NCBI RefSeq assembly: GCF_013001025.1
Contig: NZ_CP053022.1
Coordinates: forward strand, 1 to 64,000
Length of the DNA stretch: 64,000 nucleotides
Direction of reading: 5' to 3'
DNA from: Sphingobium yanoikuyae
GTDB lineage: Bacteria > Pseudomonadota > Alphaproteobacteria > Sphingomonadales > Sphingomonadaceae
Both the position numbers and the translations under genes were made by a program. Shown piece after piece: positions 16,895 through 26,186 of this stretch (positions are counted from its first letter, which is position 1; each line of letters starts with the position of its first letter). The notes under the pieces were generated by a model. The model made no database searches and was not told the DNA's origin. It was given only the letters and a program-made list of their open reading frames with translations.

Positions 16895-18562
16895 TTATCT
16901 CCAACGCGGATCCTTGCAATTATTGCTATCTGAGAAGGTGGCCTCGCTACGCTCCTCACCCCAGATGCGCTTGCCAGCCCGCTTGGGATGCTCGCGAAAG
17001 TGCTGGTTGCGCCCGGCGAAATAGCTGTTGATGGCTGCCCGTGCTTCGTCGACCGACTCATAATTGCTATTGTGGATGGTTGCCCGAGCCATCCCGCTGA
17101 AGATTGATTCAATGACGTTCAAGAACTGAGCGCCCGCTGGCAGTGGAGCCGTTTCGACGCGCGGGCGTCTAGCCACCTCGGCGATCGCATTGTGATCCTG
17201 GATCCGTTGGTGCAGCTTTTTCGACATGTGCCAAGACGCGGCATCCCATGACAGATAGAGAGTGCGTCGATCGGCATATTGCTCGATCAGCACTTCCATC
17301 ATGCGTATCATCTCGGCTGTATTCTTTCGCTCACTGTAGAAGTGCGTGACTTGGTTTCCGCTTAACTCCAGCGCCGCCGTCATGATCATGCAGCCCTTTG
17401 ATCGCTGCCATTGTGGGACCACACGGTGTGGGCCAGGAGGATCGAGCTTGACTCCAGACTTCATTTTGACTGCGAAGGGGCCGAACTCGTCGATCGAGAA
17501 GAAGGCCTCATCTGACGCCAGTTTACCCAATATGGTCTGCACAGCCGCCAGTTTCTCCCGGTAGGCAGGGTCTTGGGATGTCAGCACGATCCTCGCCTTG
17601 CGCCATTTCCAGCCGGCATCCTTGACGATCTGCCGCACAACGTGAAGGCACGCCGGATGCCCCACCGAGGTTAACACCATCCGGAGATCGCGCATGGTCC
17701 AAGACGTACGATTGATGCCATGATCTTTTGGCGGCTCATGGAGAATGCGGAAAACGGCGGCCTTCAGATCCTCTTGCTGAGCCTTCAGCACTCCCCTGCT
17801 TATTGGGGCAAGCAATTGCTCGACGCCGCCAGCTTGGAACGCTCGAATATGGCGTCTGCAACTATTCCGGCTTAGCCCGAGGCACGCAGAGATGCGCCGG
17901 ATCGGGAAGCCCTGCGCATAGGCTAGGACAGTGATGGCCCGATTGCGCCGCCGGCTGCTGGGATCATGGACGCAAGGCAGAAGCTTTGAAGCGACCTCGG
18001 CTGACACCCGTAACGGGGTTCCAAGGTGGTTTCCCCTAAGCTCATTGATCCAATGCGCCACCTCAAGCCCCTGCTCGGCACGGCGGTCGCGCTCCAGACT
18101 GAGAGCGATGGTCGAGCCCGCAGCCGCTGCGTCAGCCTTGAGCCGATAGGCTCGGGACCCTTGAGCGAAAGCCACGCATGCGCCTGATGCGTCAAAGCCA
18201 AACGGTCGAACCGCGATTTTCACATACGAAGACTGGGCTTTCCGGCATTGCCTGCGGACGGCATCATAACTGCCAAGGCTGCCATGCTGATCTCGCAGCG
18301 ACTCGTAAATCGCCTTCATCGTGCGGCGCTCCCGCTGCGGCTTCGCTTCATCCTCGATAAGCATTGAGGTGATAGTGGGCACATACGGGGCGATTGCTGG
18401 CGGGCGGCTCGGACGGCGATATTTGGCGGGCTGCTCCTGCGCGAGCATCTTGCGGACCACGGCTCGGCTAAGCCGTTGCGATCGGGCAACTCCTCTGATC
18501 GACTGCCCGTCGATCAAGACGAGTTTACGAATGCGGGCCCATTGGACAGGATCTGTATGCAT
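16895..18562 (-). CDS. IS630-type transposase with extra N-terminal HTH region
   Basis: DDE transposase of 555 residues, far longer than the usual IS630 enzyme of about 340. An N-terminal part (WARIRKLVLIDGQSIRGVAR, then LSRAVVRKML) resembles the HTH of IS21 IstA. A second HTH follows near the middle (AITVLAYAQGFPIRRISACL...LSRNSCRRHI), as at the start of normal IS630 proteins. The catalytic core has Asp in FFSIDEFGPF, Asp in LYLSWDAASWHMSKKL and Glu in FLNVIESIFSGMARATIH. The start at 18562 was chosen because GGGAGG lies 8-9 bases before it; 18589 is the longest alternative. The frame is intact. I could not find convincing terminal inverted repeats in the flanks. Confidence 0.8.
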   Translation of the reverse strand: MHTDPVQWARIRKLVLIDGQSIRGVARSQRLSRAVVRKMLAQEQPAKYRRPSRPPAIAPYVPTITSMLIEDEAKPQRERRTMKAIYESLRDQHGSLGSYDAVRRQCRKAQSSYVKIAVRPFGFDASGACVAFAQGSRAYRLKADAAAAGSTIALSLERDRRAEQGLEVAHWINELRGNHLGTPLRVSAEVASKLLPCVHDPSSRRRNRAITVLAYAQGFPIRRISACLGLSRNSCRRHIRAFQAGGVEQLLAPISRGVLKAQQEDLKAAVFRILHEPPKDHGINRTSWTMRDLRMVLTSVGHPACLHVVRQIVKDAGWKWRKARIVLTSQDPAYREKLAAVQTILGKLASDEAFFSIDEFGPFAVKMKSGVKLDPPGPHRVVPQWQRSKGCMIMTAALELSGNQVTHFYSERKNTAEMIRMMEVLIEQYADRRTLYLSWDAASWHMSKKLHQRIQDHNAIAEVARRPRVETAPLPAGAQFLNVIESIFSGMARATIHNSNYESVDEARAAINSYFAGRNQHFREHPKRAGKRIWGEERSEATFSDSNNCKDPRWR

Positions 18563-19060
18563 CGCCGGGGACCTCCCAGCTGACATCATGCCGGATATGA
18601 GTTAATGCCTGTCGAACTCCGGCTGTGACCGAATCTCTAGCGCCCATTCTGCACTCATTGCCCTCGGCATAGATCTCAGCTCTCGTCAAAATAGCGTGAA
18701 GCCTGATGCCCTCGTCTCAAAACCGCTTGTGCCCCCCTATCTATTCGACTCCTATCAACGTCGCGACAGACCGGTTTCGACGTGACCGGACATTCATATT
18801 GCCGCGTAGGAAAGGCGAGATTTGGTCGCGACCTGCCGGTTACCGGACAGTCCGGACCTGGGGATGCGAAATTGGTGCCTGAATGGCGACAAAGGGTCGG
18901 CAGCGACCCCGCGTTAATCCCTGCCGCCGCTTTGAACGGGAGCCCTTCTCAAAGCCAGCCATTTTCGCAAGTCTGGCATCTGCCAGACAGAATGGCACTG
19001 GCAATGAGAATGAATCCCTTTGACAGCATAGTAGGTGGGCATGACGCCCACCCACTTGTT
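18563..19060. other. Intergenic region without a recognisable gene
   Basis: About 500 bases between the transposase and the hydrolase operon. It holds one copy of the 58-bp dispersed repeat (18844-18899). No frame here gave recognisable protein similarity, and no clear insertion-sequence end was found. Confidence 0.6.
18844..18899 (+). repeat. 58-bp dispersed intergenic repeat, copy 2
   Basis: Starts with the dyad CGGACAGTCCGG and ends GCCTGAATGGCGACAAAGGG followed by TCG. Same spacing between the two blocks as in the other copies. Confidence 0.75.
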
Positions 19061-20134
19061 TCAGGCCGCGAGGTGGTCGTTGAAGAATGTCGTGAGCTTG
19101 TCGAACGGGATGATGTCAACCTGATCGTAGAGGTCCGTGTGCGTGGCGCCAGGAATGATCATCAACTCCTTGGGTTCAACCGCTGCCGCATAGGCCGTCT
19201 CGCTGAAATAGCGCGAATGTGCCTTCTCGCCATGGATGAGCAGCACCGGTCGGGGAGCGATCTCCGCGATATAGGTTAGGATCGGCAGATTGAAGAACGG
19301 CAGCGGCGTGGTGAGCGACCATGCGGCGTTCGAGTTGATCGCGCGGGGATGGAAGCCGCGCTTCGTCTTGTAATAGGCCGCATATTGCACGACGAACTCG
19401 GGTTCGCCGCCCTTCAGCTCCAGGGAGACCGGGCCATAGGCCGGAGTGCCCTTCTCGGCGTCCGTCCAGCGCTGGCGGCTCATCTGCTCCAACGCCTCGG
19501 TGCGCTGCTGCGGGGGCGTGCTGTCATTATAGCCCTTCGACATGACGCGGGTCATGTCGTACGTGGTGCTGGCGACGACCGCCTTGATCCGCTTGTCGAT
19601 GGCGGTGGTGCTGAGCGCCATGCCGCCCCAGCCGCAGATGCCGATGACACCGATGCGCTCGCGGTCGATCTCCGGCCGCAGCCCGATGAAGTCGACGGCC
19701 GCGCTGAAATCCTCGGTGTTGATGTCCGGCGATGCAACGTTGCGCGGCTCACCGCCGCTCCCGCCGGTATAGGACGGATCGAAGGCGAGCGTTGCGAAGC
19801 CGCGCTCGGCCATGGTCTGAGCATAAAGGCCCGAAGACTGCTCCTTGATCGCCCCGAACGGACCGCTGACCACGATCGCCGGGAGCTTCTCGGTGCCGCG
19901 CTCCCTGGGGAGATACAGATCGGCTGCAAGCGTGATGCCGTAGCGGTTCTTGAACGAGACCTTCTGGTGATCGACGGCGTTGCTGCGCGGGAATGTCTTG
20001 TCCCAATCTTGTGTCATATCTGGAGCCTTTGCTGGGGAAATGGAAGGGATCGAAAGCACGCCAAGGGTGACGAGACCGGCTGCGCCAGCCCTGAGCACGC
20101 CGCGGCGCTCGAATGAGGAGGATCGGTCGGTCAT
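19061..20134 (-). CDS. Tat-exported alpha/beta hydrolase (DLH/S9-like)
   Basis: Predicted serine hydrolase of 357 residues with a twin-arginine signal (FERRGVLRAGAAGLVTLGVL, about 7-26). The hydrolase domain begins near KVSFKNRYGITLAADLYLP. The nucleophile elbow is unusual, GICGWGGM, with Cys rather than Ser two residues after the first Gly, as in dienelactone hydrolases. An Asp or Glu in RPVLLIHGEKAHS and His in IPGATHTDLYD complete the site. The start at MTDRSSS is supported by AAGGAG 11 bases upstream. It follows an MFS gene by 16 bp, likely in one operon controlled by the divergent LysR gene. Known relatives act on xenobiotics or small esters; the substrate here is unknown. Confidence 0.8.
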   Translation of the reverse strand: MTDRSSSFERRGVLRAGAAGLVTLGVLSIPSISPAKAPDMTQDWDKTFPRSNAVDHQKVSFKNRYGITLAADLYLPRERGTEKLPAIVVSGPFGAIKEQSSGLYAQTMAERGFATLAFDPSYTGGSGGEPRNVASPDINTEDFSAAVDFIGLRPEIDRERIGVIGICGWGGMALSTTAIDKRIKAVVASTTYDMTRVMSKGYNDSTPPQQRTEALEQMSRQRWTDAEKGTPAYGPVSLELKGGEPEFVVQYAAYYKTKRGFHPRAINSNAAWSLTTPLPFFNLPILTYIAEIAPRPVLLIHGEKAHSRYFSETAYAAAVEPKELMIIPGATHTDLYDQVDIIPFDKLTTFFNDHLAA

Positions 20135-20150
20135 GGCTGGGCTCTCCTTG

Positions 20151-21350
20151 TCAGGCCAGTTGTTCGGCGAAGATCGGCATGGTGCGGATGCGCGACGTGA
20201 CGACCGCCAGCAGCGACGCGATAACGAGTAGGGCGGCTGCGACGCTGAACGGGCCGCGATAGCCCCAAGCATCGAACAATGTGCCGCCGACCATCGCGCC
20301 GAGCATGATCGCAAGCTGGATGATCGCGACCATCAAGCCGCCACCGGCTTCCGCCTCATGTGGCATAGTCTTGCTGAGCCAGGTCCACCATCCAACCGGC
20401 GCGGCGGTGGCGAGCAGGCCCCAAAGGGTGAGGAGCAGGCCGGCGGTCAGGGGCGTGCCGTCAACTTCGACCAGCGTGATGGCAATGACTGCCAGCATGG
20501 CCGGGATGGTGATCAGCAGGCTGTAGAGGTGTGACTTGAGCAGCCAGCCAATCATGATCGTGCCAACAAAGCCAGCAATGCCCAGCGCCAGAAGTATGGC
20601 CGAGATCAGCGGCGCGTCGTTCCCCGTCACCAGGTCAAGGAACGGACGCAGATAAGTGAGCAGCGTGAACTGACCGAAGAAGAACAGAGAAACGGCAATC
20701 ATGCCGATGGCGAACTGCCGATGTTTCAGCAGAGCGAACACGTCGCGTGCGCGGAACGTCGCTTTTTCGGGTGGCAGGGCCGGAAGGCTGCGCCACTGCC
20801 AAACGAACGCGATGACGGCGAGCGGCACCACGCAGAAGAAGGCGCCGCGCCAGCCGATCAGGCCGCCGAGGAAGCTGCCGATGGGGGCGCCCAATGTGGT
20901 CGCGACCGCATTCCCGCCATTGAGGATCGCCAATGCCTTAGGCACGGACTCCTCGGGCACGAGGCGCATAACGACTGCTGCCGATATTGACCAGAATCCG
21001 CCGATCGCGACCCCGAGCAATGCGCGCCCTGCCATCAGCAGCGGGGCATTGGGCGCGAGTGCGACCATCACGCCGGACATGACCATCAATGCGGTGAAGA
21101 TTAGCACGACGCGACGCCTGTCAGAAACGCCGATGATCGCCGAGATGAACAGGCTAGTGATGAGCGCGAAGAGGCCGGAGATGGCAATCGACTGGCCAGC
21201 ATGCCCCTCAGTGATCGCCAAATCGCGCGCGATCGGGCTCAACAGGCTGACCGGCATGAATTCCGATGATATCAGTATCGTGGCGCACAGCGCCATTGCT
21301 ATCACCGCGCCCCAGGCAGGCGCTGTCGCGATTTTGCCGGATGCCGGCAT
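20151..21350 (-). CDS. MFS transporter, DHA1-type
   Basis: Inner-membrane transporter of 399 residues with about 12 hydrophobic helices. It contains the loop 2-3 motif as GVSDRRRVVLIFTALMV, a motif-C-like stretch GGNAVATTLGAPIGSFLGG (antiporter signature region, about helix 5) and a basic central loop after PPEKATFRARD. It resembles the AraJ/YdhP group of drug or sugar efflux proteins. It is the first gene of an operon with a Tat-exported hydrolase and diverges from a LysR gene 107 bp away. Export of a toxic compound or product is the likely role; no substrate can be assigned. Confidence 0.85.
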   Translation of the reverse strand: MPASGKIATAPAWGAVIAMALCATILISSEFMPVSLLSPIARDLAITEGHAGQSIAISGLFALITSLFISAIIGVSDRRRVVLIFTALMVMSGVMVALAPNAPLLMAGRALLGVAIGGFWSISAAVVMRLVPEESVPKALAILNGGNAVATTLGAPIGSFLGGLIGWRGAFFCVVPLAVIAFVWQWRSLPALPPEKATFRARDVFALLKHRQFAIGMIAVSLFFFGQFTLLTYLRPFLDLVTGNDAPLISAILLALGIAGFVGTIMIGWLLKSHLYSLLITIPAMLAVIAITLVEVDGTPLTAGLLLTLWGLLATAAPVGWWTWLSKTMPHEAEAGGGLMVAIIQLAIMLGAMVGGTLFDAWGYRGPFSVAAALLVIASLLAVVTSRIRTMPIFAEQLA

Positions 21351-21431
21351 GGTCTACCTCGTAGTTCTCGGATGAATTTCTCCTCCACTATCTAGCCCGC
21401 GCGTCGATCCATAATTAGAGGTCTAAATCTT

Positions 21432-21442
21432 CTGATAATCAG
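21432..21442. promoter_or_regulatory. Candidate LysR-type operator
   Basis: CTGATAATCAG is a perfect 11-bp palindrome with the T-N-A form of LysR boxes. It sits 15 bases before the LysR start, in the 107-bp divergent region shared with the MFS gene. Confidence 0.35.
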
Positions 21443-21457
21443 TAGGGATTTTAATTA

Positions 21458-22381
21458 ATGGCGCGGGACACGCTGAGCGACATCACCGCCTTCGTCCATG
21501 TGGCGCGCGAGCGCGGTTTCACCAAAGCAGCCGGTAAGCTCGGGCTTTCCCAGTCCGCGATCAGTCAGATCGTCAAGAAACTGGAGGACCGGCTCGGGGT
21601 CCAGTTGCTCGTCCGCACAACCCGCAGCGTGGCGCCGACAGAAATCGGCGAGAGGCTGCTCCAGAAGGTCAGTCCCTATCTGGACGGGATCGAGGCGGAA
21701 CTGGCCGCGGTCAACGAAGTGCGAGACAGGCCTACGGGCAAGATCCGTATCAGCGCATCGGACCACGCCATCAACGAACTTCTGCTGCCCAAGCTGACCG
21801 CTTTCATGAGGGACTATCCTGACGTCAGTGTCGAGATGATCACCGACTATGGTCTGATCGACATTATCAGCGAGCGCTATGATGCGGGCGTGCGCTACGG
21901 CGAAACTCTGGCGAAGGACATGATCGCCGTCCGCATCGGGCCGGACGCCCGCATGGTCGCCGTCGGCTCGCCAGACTACTTCGAGCGTTATGGTCGGCCT
22001 GAAAGCCCGTCCGATCTCCAGTCGCACAATTGTATCGGGCTGCGCCAGACCTCCGGACGGCTCTACGCCTGGGAATTGCAGCGGGAGGGCGAGACGGAGA
22101 TCAAGGTGCAAGTCGGCGGGCAGCTAATCTTCAATAACAGCTATTCCTGCCTCGGCGCAGCCGTTGCAGGACTGGGTCTCGCCTTCATCCCGCAGGATCT
22201 GGCGGAAGCACATCTGCAAGCCGGCAGGCTGGAAATCGTACTCGACGAGTGGAGCCTGCCATTCCCCGGCTTCTATCTCTATTATCCGACGGTCACGCAG
22301 CCATCGCTCGCCTTCTCGCTGCTAGTCGAGGCCTTGCGGTATCAATGGCCGGAACGGACCATAAGATTGGGCGGCAAGTAA
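21458..22381 (+). CDS. LysR-family transcriptional regulator
   Basis: Regulator of 307 residues. The N-terminal winged HTH is typical (FTKAAGKLGLSQSAISQIVKKLEDRLGVQLLVRTTRSV, split by normal turns, about 21-60), followed by a periplasmic-binding-like effector domain from about 90 (GKIRISASDHAINELLLP) with the GYGVRYGE-like segment RYDAGVRYGETLAKDM, as in the CrgA/DmlR subgroup. It diverges from the MFS-hydrolase operon and probably controls it and itself. A palindrome lies just before its start. Inducer unknown. Confidence 0.88.
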   Translation: MARDTLSDITAFVHVARERGFTKAAGKLGLSQSAISQIVKKLEDRLGVQLLVRTTRSVAPTEIGERLLQKVSPYLDGIEAELAAVNEVRDRPTGKIRISASDHAINELLLPKLTAFMRDYPDVSVEMITDYGLIDIISERYDAGVRYGETLAKDMIAVRIGPDARMVAVGSPDYFERYGRPESPSDLQSHNCIGLRQTSGRLYAWELQREGETEIKVQVGGQLIFNNSYSCLGAAVAGLGLAFIPQDLAEAHLQAGRLEIVLDEWSLPFPGFYLYYPTVTQPSLAFSLLVEALRYQWPERTIRLGGK

Positions 22382-22415
22382 TCGTGGAGCTGCGCGTTGC
22401 AGGGCGACCAAGGAA

Positions 22416-22473
22416 AGCAGACTGACCGCATCTGGGCATCGGAAATCGACGGCTGAGCGACCGCAAAGGGTCG
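22416..22473 (+). repeat. 58-bp dispersed intergenic repeat, copy 3
   Basis: Begins AGCAGACTGACCGCAT and ends GGCTGAGCGACCGCAAAGGG followed by TCG. The CGACC/GGTCG arms of the end block form a perfect 5-bp stem. It lies between convergent genes (LysR and xenA). Confidence 0.8.
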
Positions 22474-22579
22474 AAATTTCACGCCGGTCCATCCGGGGCC
22501 GAGATTGCCATTTCGCCAGCATGACCGCCGCCCACGGCCGCTACGATAATCGCGAACCTCGACCTCCCCGGCGGTCAGA

Positions 22580-23695
22580 TCATTGCGCAGCCGCCTTGCC
22601 AATGCCGCGATAGCGCGACAGCCAGTGGGCATAGGGTGCGGGAAGCACCCAAGCCGGCTTCTCAACGCCGAGTGCCTGCGCAGCAACATAGGGATAATGC
22701 GGATCGGCCAGGTGCGCACGCGCGATCATGACGAGATCGAGTTCGCCCTTTTCGACCGCCGCATTGGCGACCTCGGGCCCGTCGATGCACCAGGCGGTGG
22801 CGACCGGCAGGCCGGTTTCCCGCCGCAGGCGGCCGGCATAGGGCGCCATGAAGCCCTCTGCCCATGGCGTCTTGCCCTCGATCGTCGAGAAACCGATGCT
22901 GACATTGAGCATGTCGAGCCCGCGTGCCTTGAATTCATTCACCAGCGCAATCGATTCCACCAGCGTCTCCTCGTCGCGGCCGTCAAACTCGATGACGCCG
23001 AAGCGCGCAGTCAGCGGCAGATGCTCCGGCCACACCTTGCGGACCTCCTCCAGCGTTTCGATGAGGAAGCGGCCACGCCCGCGCCAGTCGCCGCCATATT
23101 GGTCAGTGCGCTGGTTGGCATGGACCGAGAAGAAGCTCTGCGCGAGATAGCCGTGCGCGAAATGCAGTTCGAGCCATTCGAAACCGGCGGCCAGTGCGCG
23201 CTTTGCAGCGGCGACGAAATCGGCCTTCACCCGCTCGATATCGGCAAGAGTCATCTCGCGCGGCACGCGGGGCAGGCCACCGCCGAACGGAATCGCGGAC
23301 GGCGAGATCGGCTCCCAGCCGCGCGGATCGCCGGCAGGGATATGATCGTCGCCCTCCCAAGGCAGGTTTGCGCTCGCCTTGCGGCCGGCATGGCCGATCT
23401 GGATGCCGGCTACGGCGCCTTCCGCTTTGATCTCGGCGGCGATGCGGGCCATGCCCTCGATCTGGCCGTCATGCCACAGGCCGGTACAGCCCGGCGTGAT
23501 CCGGCCATCGGCCGACACGCCGGTCGCCTCGACGATCACCAGCCCTGCGCCGCCACGCGCGATCGAGGGATAATGGATCCAGTGCCAGCGGTTGGTGACA
23601 CCATCGATGGCGCTATACTGGCACATCGGCGGCACGGCGATGCGATTGCGCAGGGTGACGCCCTTCAGTTTGAACGGCTCGAACAATGCGGACAT
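22580..23695 (-). CDS. xenA: Old yellow enzyme, XenA-type NAD(P)H:flavin oxidoreductase
   Basis: FMN-dependent ene-reductase of 371 residues, a class III (thermophilic-like) old yellow enzyme. The protein is very like Pseudomonas XenA: start MSALFEP, redox-tuning Cys25 in PPMCQY, substrate-binding pair His178/His181 in LHFAHGY, HAGRKASANLPWEGDDHI, and the C-terminal APYAHWLSRYRG. Family members reduce activated C=C bonds of enones and nitro compounds such as nitroglycerin. A good AAGGAG precedes the start. It is the last gene of an operon with an SRPBCC protein and a DJ-1/PfpI protein, which suggests defence against reactive electrophiles, under the divergent LysR gene. Confidence 0.92.
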   Translation of the reverse strand: MSALFEPFKLKGVTLRNRIAVPPMCQYSAIDGVTNRWHWIHYPSIARGGAGLVIVEATGVSADGRITPGCTGLWHDGQIEGMARIAAEIKAEGAVAGIQIGHAGRKASANLPWEGDDHIPAGDPRGWEPISPSAIPFGGGLPRVPREMTLADIERVKADFVAAAKRALAAGFEWLELHFAHGYLAQSFFSVHANQRTDQYGGDWRGRGRFLIETLEEVRKVWPEHLPLTARFGVIEFDGRDEETLVESIALVNEFKARGLDMLNVSIGFSTIEGKTPWAEGFMAPYAGRLRRETGLPVATAWCIDGPEVANAAVEKGELDLVMIARAHLADPHYPYVAAQALGVEKPAWVLPAPYAHWLSRYRGIGKAAAQ

Positions 23696-23724
23696 GAAAG
23701 CTCCTTGGCGGGCAAAAAAGGGGA

Positions 23725-24408
23725 TCAGCCGCGCACGGCTGCGAGGACGAGGTGCGCGACTTCCTCCGACGATTGCGGGTTCTGGCCGGTAACCAGCTTG
23801 CCATCACGGCGCGCGAAGGGCTGGAAGGCCGGGCCGCTTTCATAATGCGCACTGAGATTGCGGATCCGGGTTTCGAGCAGGAAGGGCACCTGCTGCGTCA
23901 GGCCGGCCATCTCCTCTTCCTCGTTGGAGAAGGCGGACACAGTGCGTCCGGAGACGAGCGGCTTGCCGGCTTGATCCTTCGCGCTGACGAGGCCGGCCGG
24001 GCCGTGGCAGACGGCAGCGACGACCTTGCCTTTCGCCCAGGCATCGGACAATAGCGCGCCGAGCGTGGCATTGTCCGGCATGTCCCACATCGTGCCGTGG
24101 CCTCCCGGCAAGAACACGGCGTCATAGTCGTCCGCGCGCACATTCGCGATGGCCGGGGAGGATTTGATCTTTGCCATTGCAGCAGCATCGGCGAGGAAGC
24201 GATCGACGCTGACAGGGTTCTTGCCGGCTTCCTCGATCGAATGGGGATCGACCGGCACCTGGCCGCCCGCGACAGAGGCGATGTCCACCTCGGCACCGGC
24301 ATCGCGGAACACATAATAAAGCGTGGTCAGTTCTTCGAACCAGAGGCCAGTCTTGCGGTCGCTGGCGCCGATCCGGTCATGCGAGGTGAGAATGATGAGG
24401 ATTTTCAT
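23725..24408 (-). CDS. DJ-1/PfpI-family protein (class I GATase-like, Hsp31 type)
   Basis: Cytoplasmic protein of 227 residues with the DJ-1/PfpI fold. The nucleophilic Cys lies in the elbow AAVCHGPAGL, preceded by the conserved acidic segment DYDAVFLPGGHGTMWDMP. Members of this size and motif (Hsp31/YhbO/YDR533C-like) act as glutathione-independent glyoxalases or stress deglycases. It lies between SRPBCC and xenA genes with 5-bp and 29-bp gaps, on one strand, which fits handling of reactive carbonyls together with an ene-reductase. Exact activity is inference. Confidence 0.85.
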   Translation of the reverse strand: MKILIILTSHDRIGASDRKTGLWFEELTTLYYVFRDAGAEVDIASVAGGQVPVDPHSIEEAGKNPVSVDRFLADAAAMAKIKSSPAIANVRADDYDAVFLPGGHGTMWDMPDNATLGALLSDAWAKGKVVAAVCHGPAGLVSAKDQAGKPLVSGRTVSAFSNEEEEMAGLTQQVPFLLETRIRNLSAHYESGPAFQPFARRDGKLVTGQNPQSSEEVAHLVLAAVRG

Positions 24409-24413
24409 GGAGT

Positions 24414-24926
24414 TCAGCCTTTCGTGCTGCGGGCGGCGACAATGAGGCCGTCGAGCCAGTCCTGATGACCATTGATCATGGGATTGGGTTTCGTTGTTGC
24501 CAACGCCTTCGCCGGCGCGCCGTTCTGCGTTTCCTGGGTGAGGATGCGGACGCGGCCACCGGGGAGATTCTCGACCAGCCAGGCATGGTGGACATCAAGG
24601 CGGCTATCGCCTTCGCCAGCCCAGCCGTGCCAGGCGACACGGCCCGGTGCGTTGTCTGACGGCGCGACATATTCCACCACCTCGGCCTCGACCGGGAAAC
24701 CGAAGGTCTCGAAATAGAAGCGCGTTCCGCTGGCCAGTTCAGGGCCGCCACCATCATAAAAGCGAATGTTGGCAATGTTGGCGTAATAATCCGGCCAGCG
24801 GGGTGCCTCGGCCAGCAGCGGCCAGATATCAGCGGCATTCAGCCCCGCCACGATCACCTCGTTCGAGGCGAAATTGTCGCTGAAGCCGGGGAGAAAGCCC
24901 TCGGGCCAGTGGATTGCGTTCATCAT
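24414..24926 (-). CDS. SRPBCC-family (polyketide cyclase-like) protein
   Basis: Small soluble protein of 170 residues. The pattern EVIVAGLNAADIWPLLAEAPRWPDYYANIANIRFYDGG, split around the usual strand-helix-helix turn, is the start of a START/Bet v1-like fold that binds hydrophobic ligands; the C-terminus holds the long helix (HQDWLDGLIVAARSTKG). The start is one of two adjacent ATG codons (24926 or 24923) after GAGGG; longer forms lack conservation signs. First gene of the operon with DJ-1/PfpI and xenA, divergent from a LysR gene. Its ligand and any enzymatic role are unknown. Confidence 0.8.
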   Translation of the reverse strand: MMNAIHWPEGFLPGFSDNFASNEVIVAGLNAADIWPLLAEAPRWPDYYANIANIRFYDGGGPELASGTRFYFETFGFPVEAEVVEYVAPSDNAPGRVAWHGWAGEGDSRLDVHHAWLVENLPGGRVRILTQETQNGAPAKALATTKPNPMINGHQDWLDGLIVAARSTKG

Positions 24927-25024
24927 GATGTCGCCCTCGATAATATGGATCGGTTGCCGCTTTCCTCGAAATGGGCATCGTGCAATGATAAGGCAAATAA
25001 GCTCCATCTATCAGGGCTATCATC

Positions 25025-25978
25025 GTGCGTGATATCAGAACGATCGATCTCAACCTGCTGCGCGCGCTCGATGCGCTGCTCGACGAACGCAACGTCAGCA
25101 AGGCGGCGGAGCGGCTCGGCGTCACCCAACCCGCTGTCAGCGGCATGTTGACGCGACTGCGCGAGAGTTTCGACGACAGCTTGTTCGTGCGCTCGCAGCG
25201 CGGTGTGCAGCCCACATTGCGCGCCCTCGCGCTGGCCGAACCGCTCAAGCAGATCCTCGCCAATGTCGAAGCCCTGCTGCGGCCGGCAGCCTTTGATCCG
25301 GCGACGGCATCCTTGACGCTGACTTTGGCAGCCACCGACTATGCCCTTCAGGCGGTGGTGGTGCCGTTCGTGATGAAGCTGTGCCGTTACGCACCCGGAA
25401 TCCGGGTCGCGACACGACCGATCGACAATGACAGGATCGCCCAGCAGTTCGAACGGGGTGAACTGGATCTGGCGCTGATGACACCGGAATCCGCCCCGCT
25501 CGACCTCCATTCGCGGCGCCTGTTCGACGAAACCTATGTCTGCGCATTGCGGGCCGGCCATCCCGATGCCGGCGGCACGACGATTTCGATCGAGCGTTTC
25601 TGCGCGCTCGATCACGCGCTGGTGTCCTTCTCAGGTGGCTCGTTCCACGGCGTCACGGACGAAGCACTGGCCCGTGAAGGGCGGGAAAGGCATGTGGCGC
25701 TGTCATTCCACAGTTTCCTCGCTCTGGCGGAGGTGCTGCGAGCCACCGATCTCATCGCGGTCGTGCCACGGCGGCTGGCGGCTGCCTCCGATGGTCTAGC
25801 ACTGATCGAGCCACCGGTCGCCGTTCCGGGCTTCACCAAGCTTGCCGTGTGGCATGGACGCACACACAATGACGCAGGACATCGCTGGGTGCGTGCACTT
25901 CTTTTCGAGACATGCGGCGCGGTCGATGCGCTCAGCAGCGAGTTCCTGCGATGCTGCAGCCTAGATCAGACGGGTTGA
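25025..25978 (+). CDS. LysR-family transcriptional regulator, NodD/SyrM-like subgroup
   Basis: Regulator of 317 residues with a GTG start. The N-terminus IDLNLLRALDALLDERNVSK leads into the HTH AAERLGVTQPAVSGMLTRLR, then the effector domain (LTLTLAATDYALQAVVVPFV). The subgroup with the 'LNLL..LDALL.ER' opening includes NahR/NodD-like activators of aromatic catabolism. It is divergently placed about 100 bp from the SRPBCC-PfpI-xenA operon and is its probable regulator; no clear LysR box was picked out in the gap. Confidence 0.87.
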   Translation: MRDIRTIDLNLLRALDALLDERNVSKAAERLGVTQPAVSGMLTRLRESFDDSLFVRSQRGVQPTLRALALAEPLKQILANVEALLRPAAFDPATASLTLTLAATDYALQAVVVPFVMKLCRYAPGIRVATRPIDNDRIAQQFERGELDLALMTPESAPLDLHSRRLFDETYVCALRAGHPDAGGTTISIERFCALDHALVSFSGGSFHGVTDEALAREGRERHVALSFHSFLALAEVLRATDLIAVVPRRLAAASDGLALIEPPVAVPGFTKLAVWHGRTHNDAGHRWVRALLFETCGAVDALSSEFLRCCSLDQTG

Positions 25979-26186
25979 TCGCACTCGGGCCTTCGCCGCA
26001 ATGGTCTGGTCAAGGGCAGGCCTCTGGCGCTTGGCCAACTCCCTTCCCGCGATGAGCAAAGCCTTGGAGCCGTCTATTTGTGCCGGTGGTCGAGCATTTC
26101 TAATGCCCAGCAGAGCCTAACGGTAGCAAATCCTTGCTGATAAGGGGCAGCCGAAACTGGCAAGTCTCGGGCATCCGGAAAGGAAA

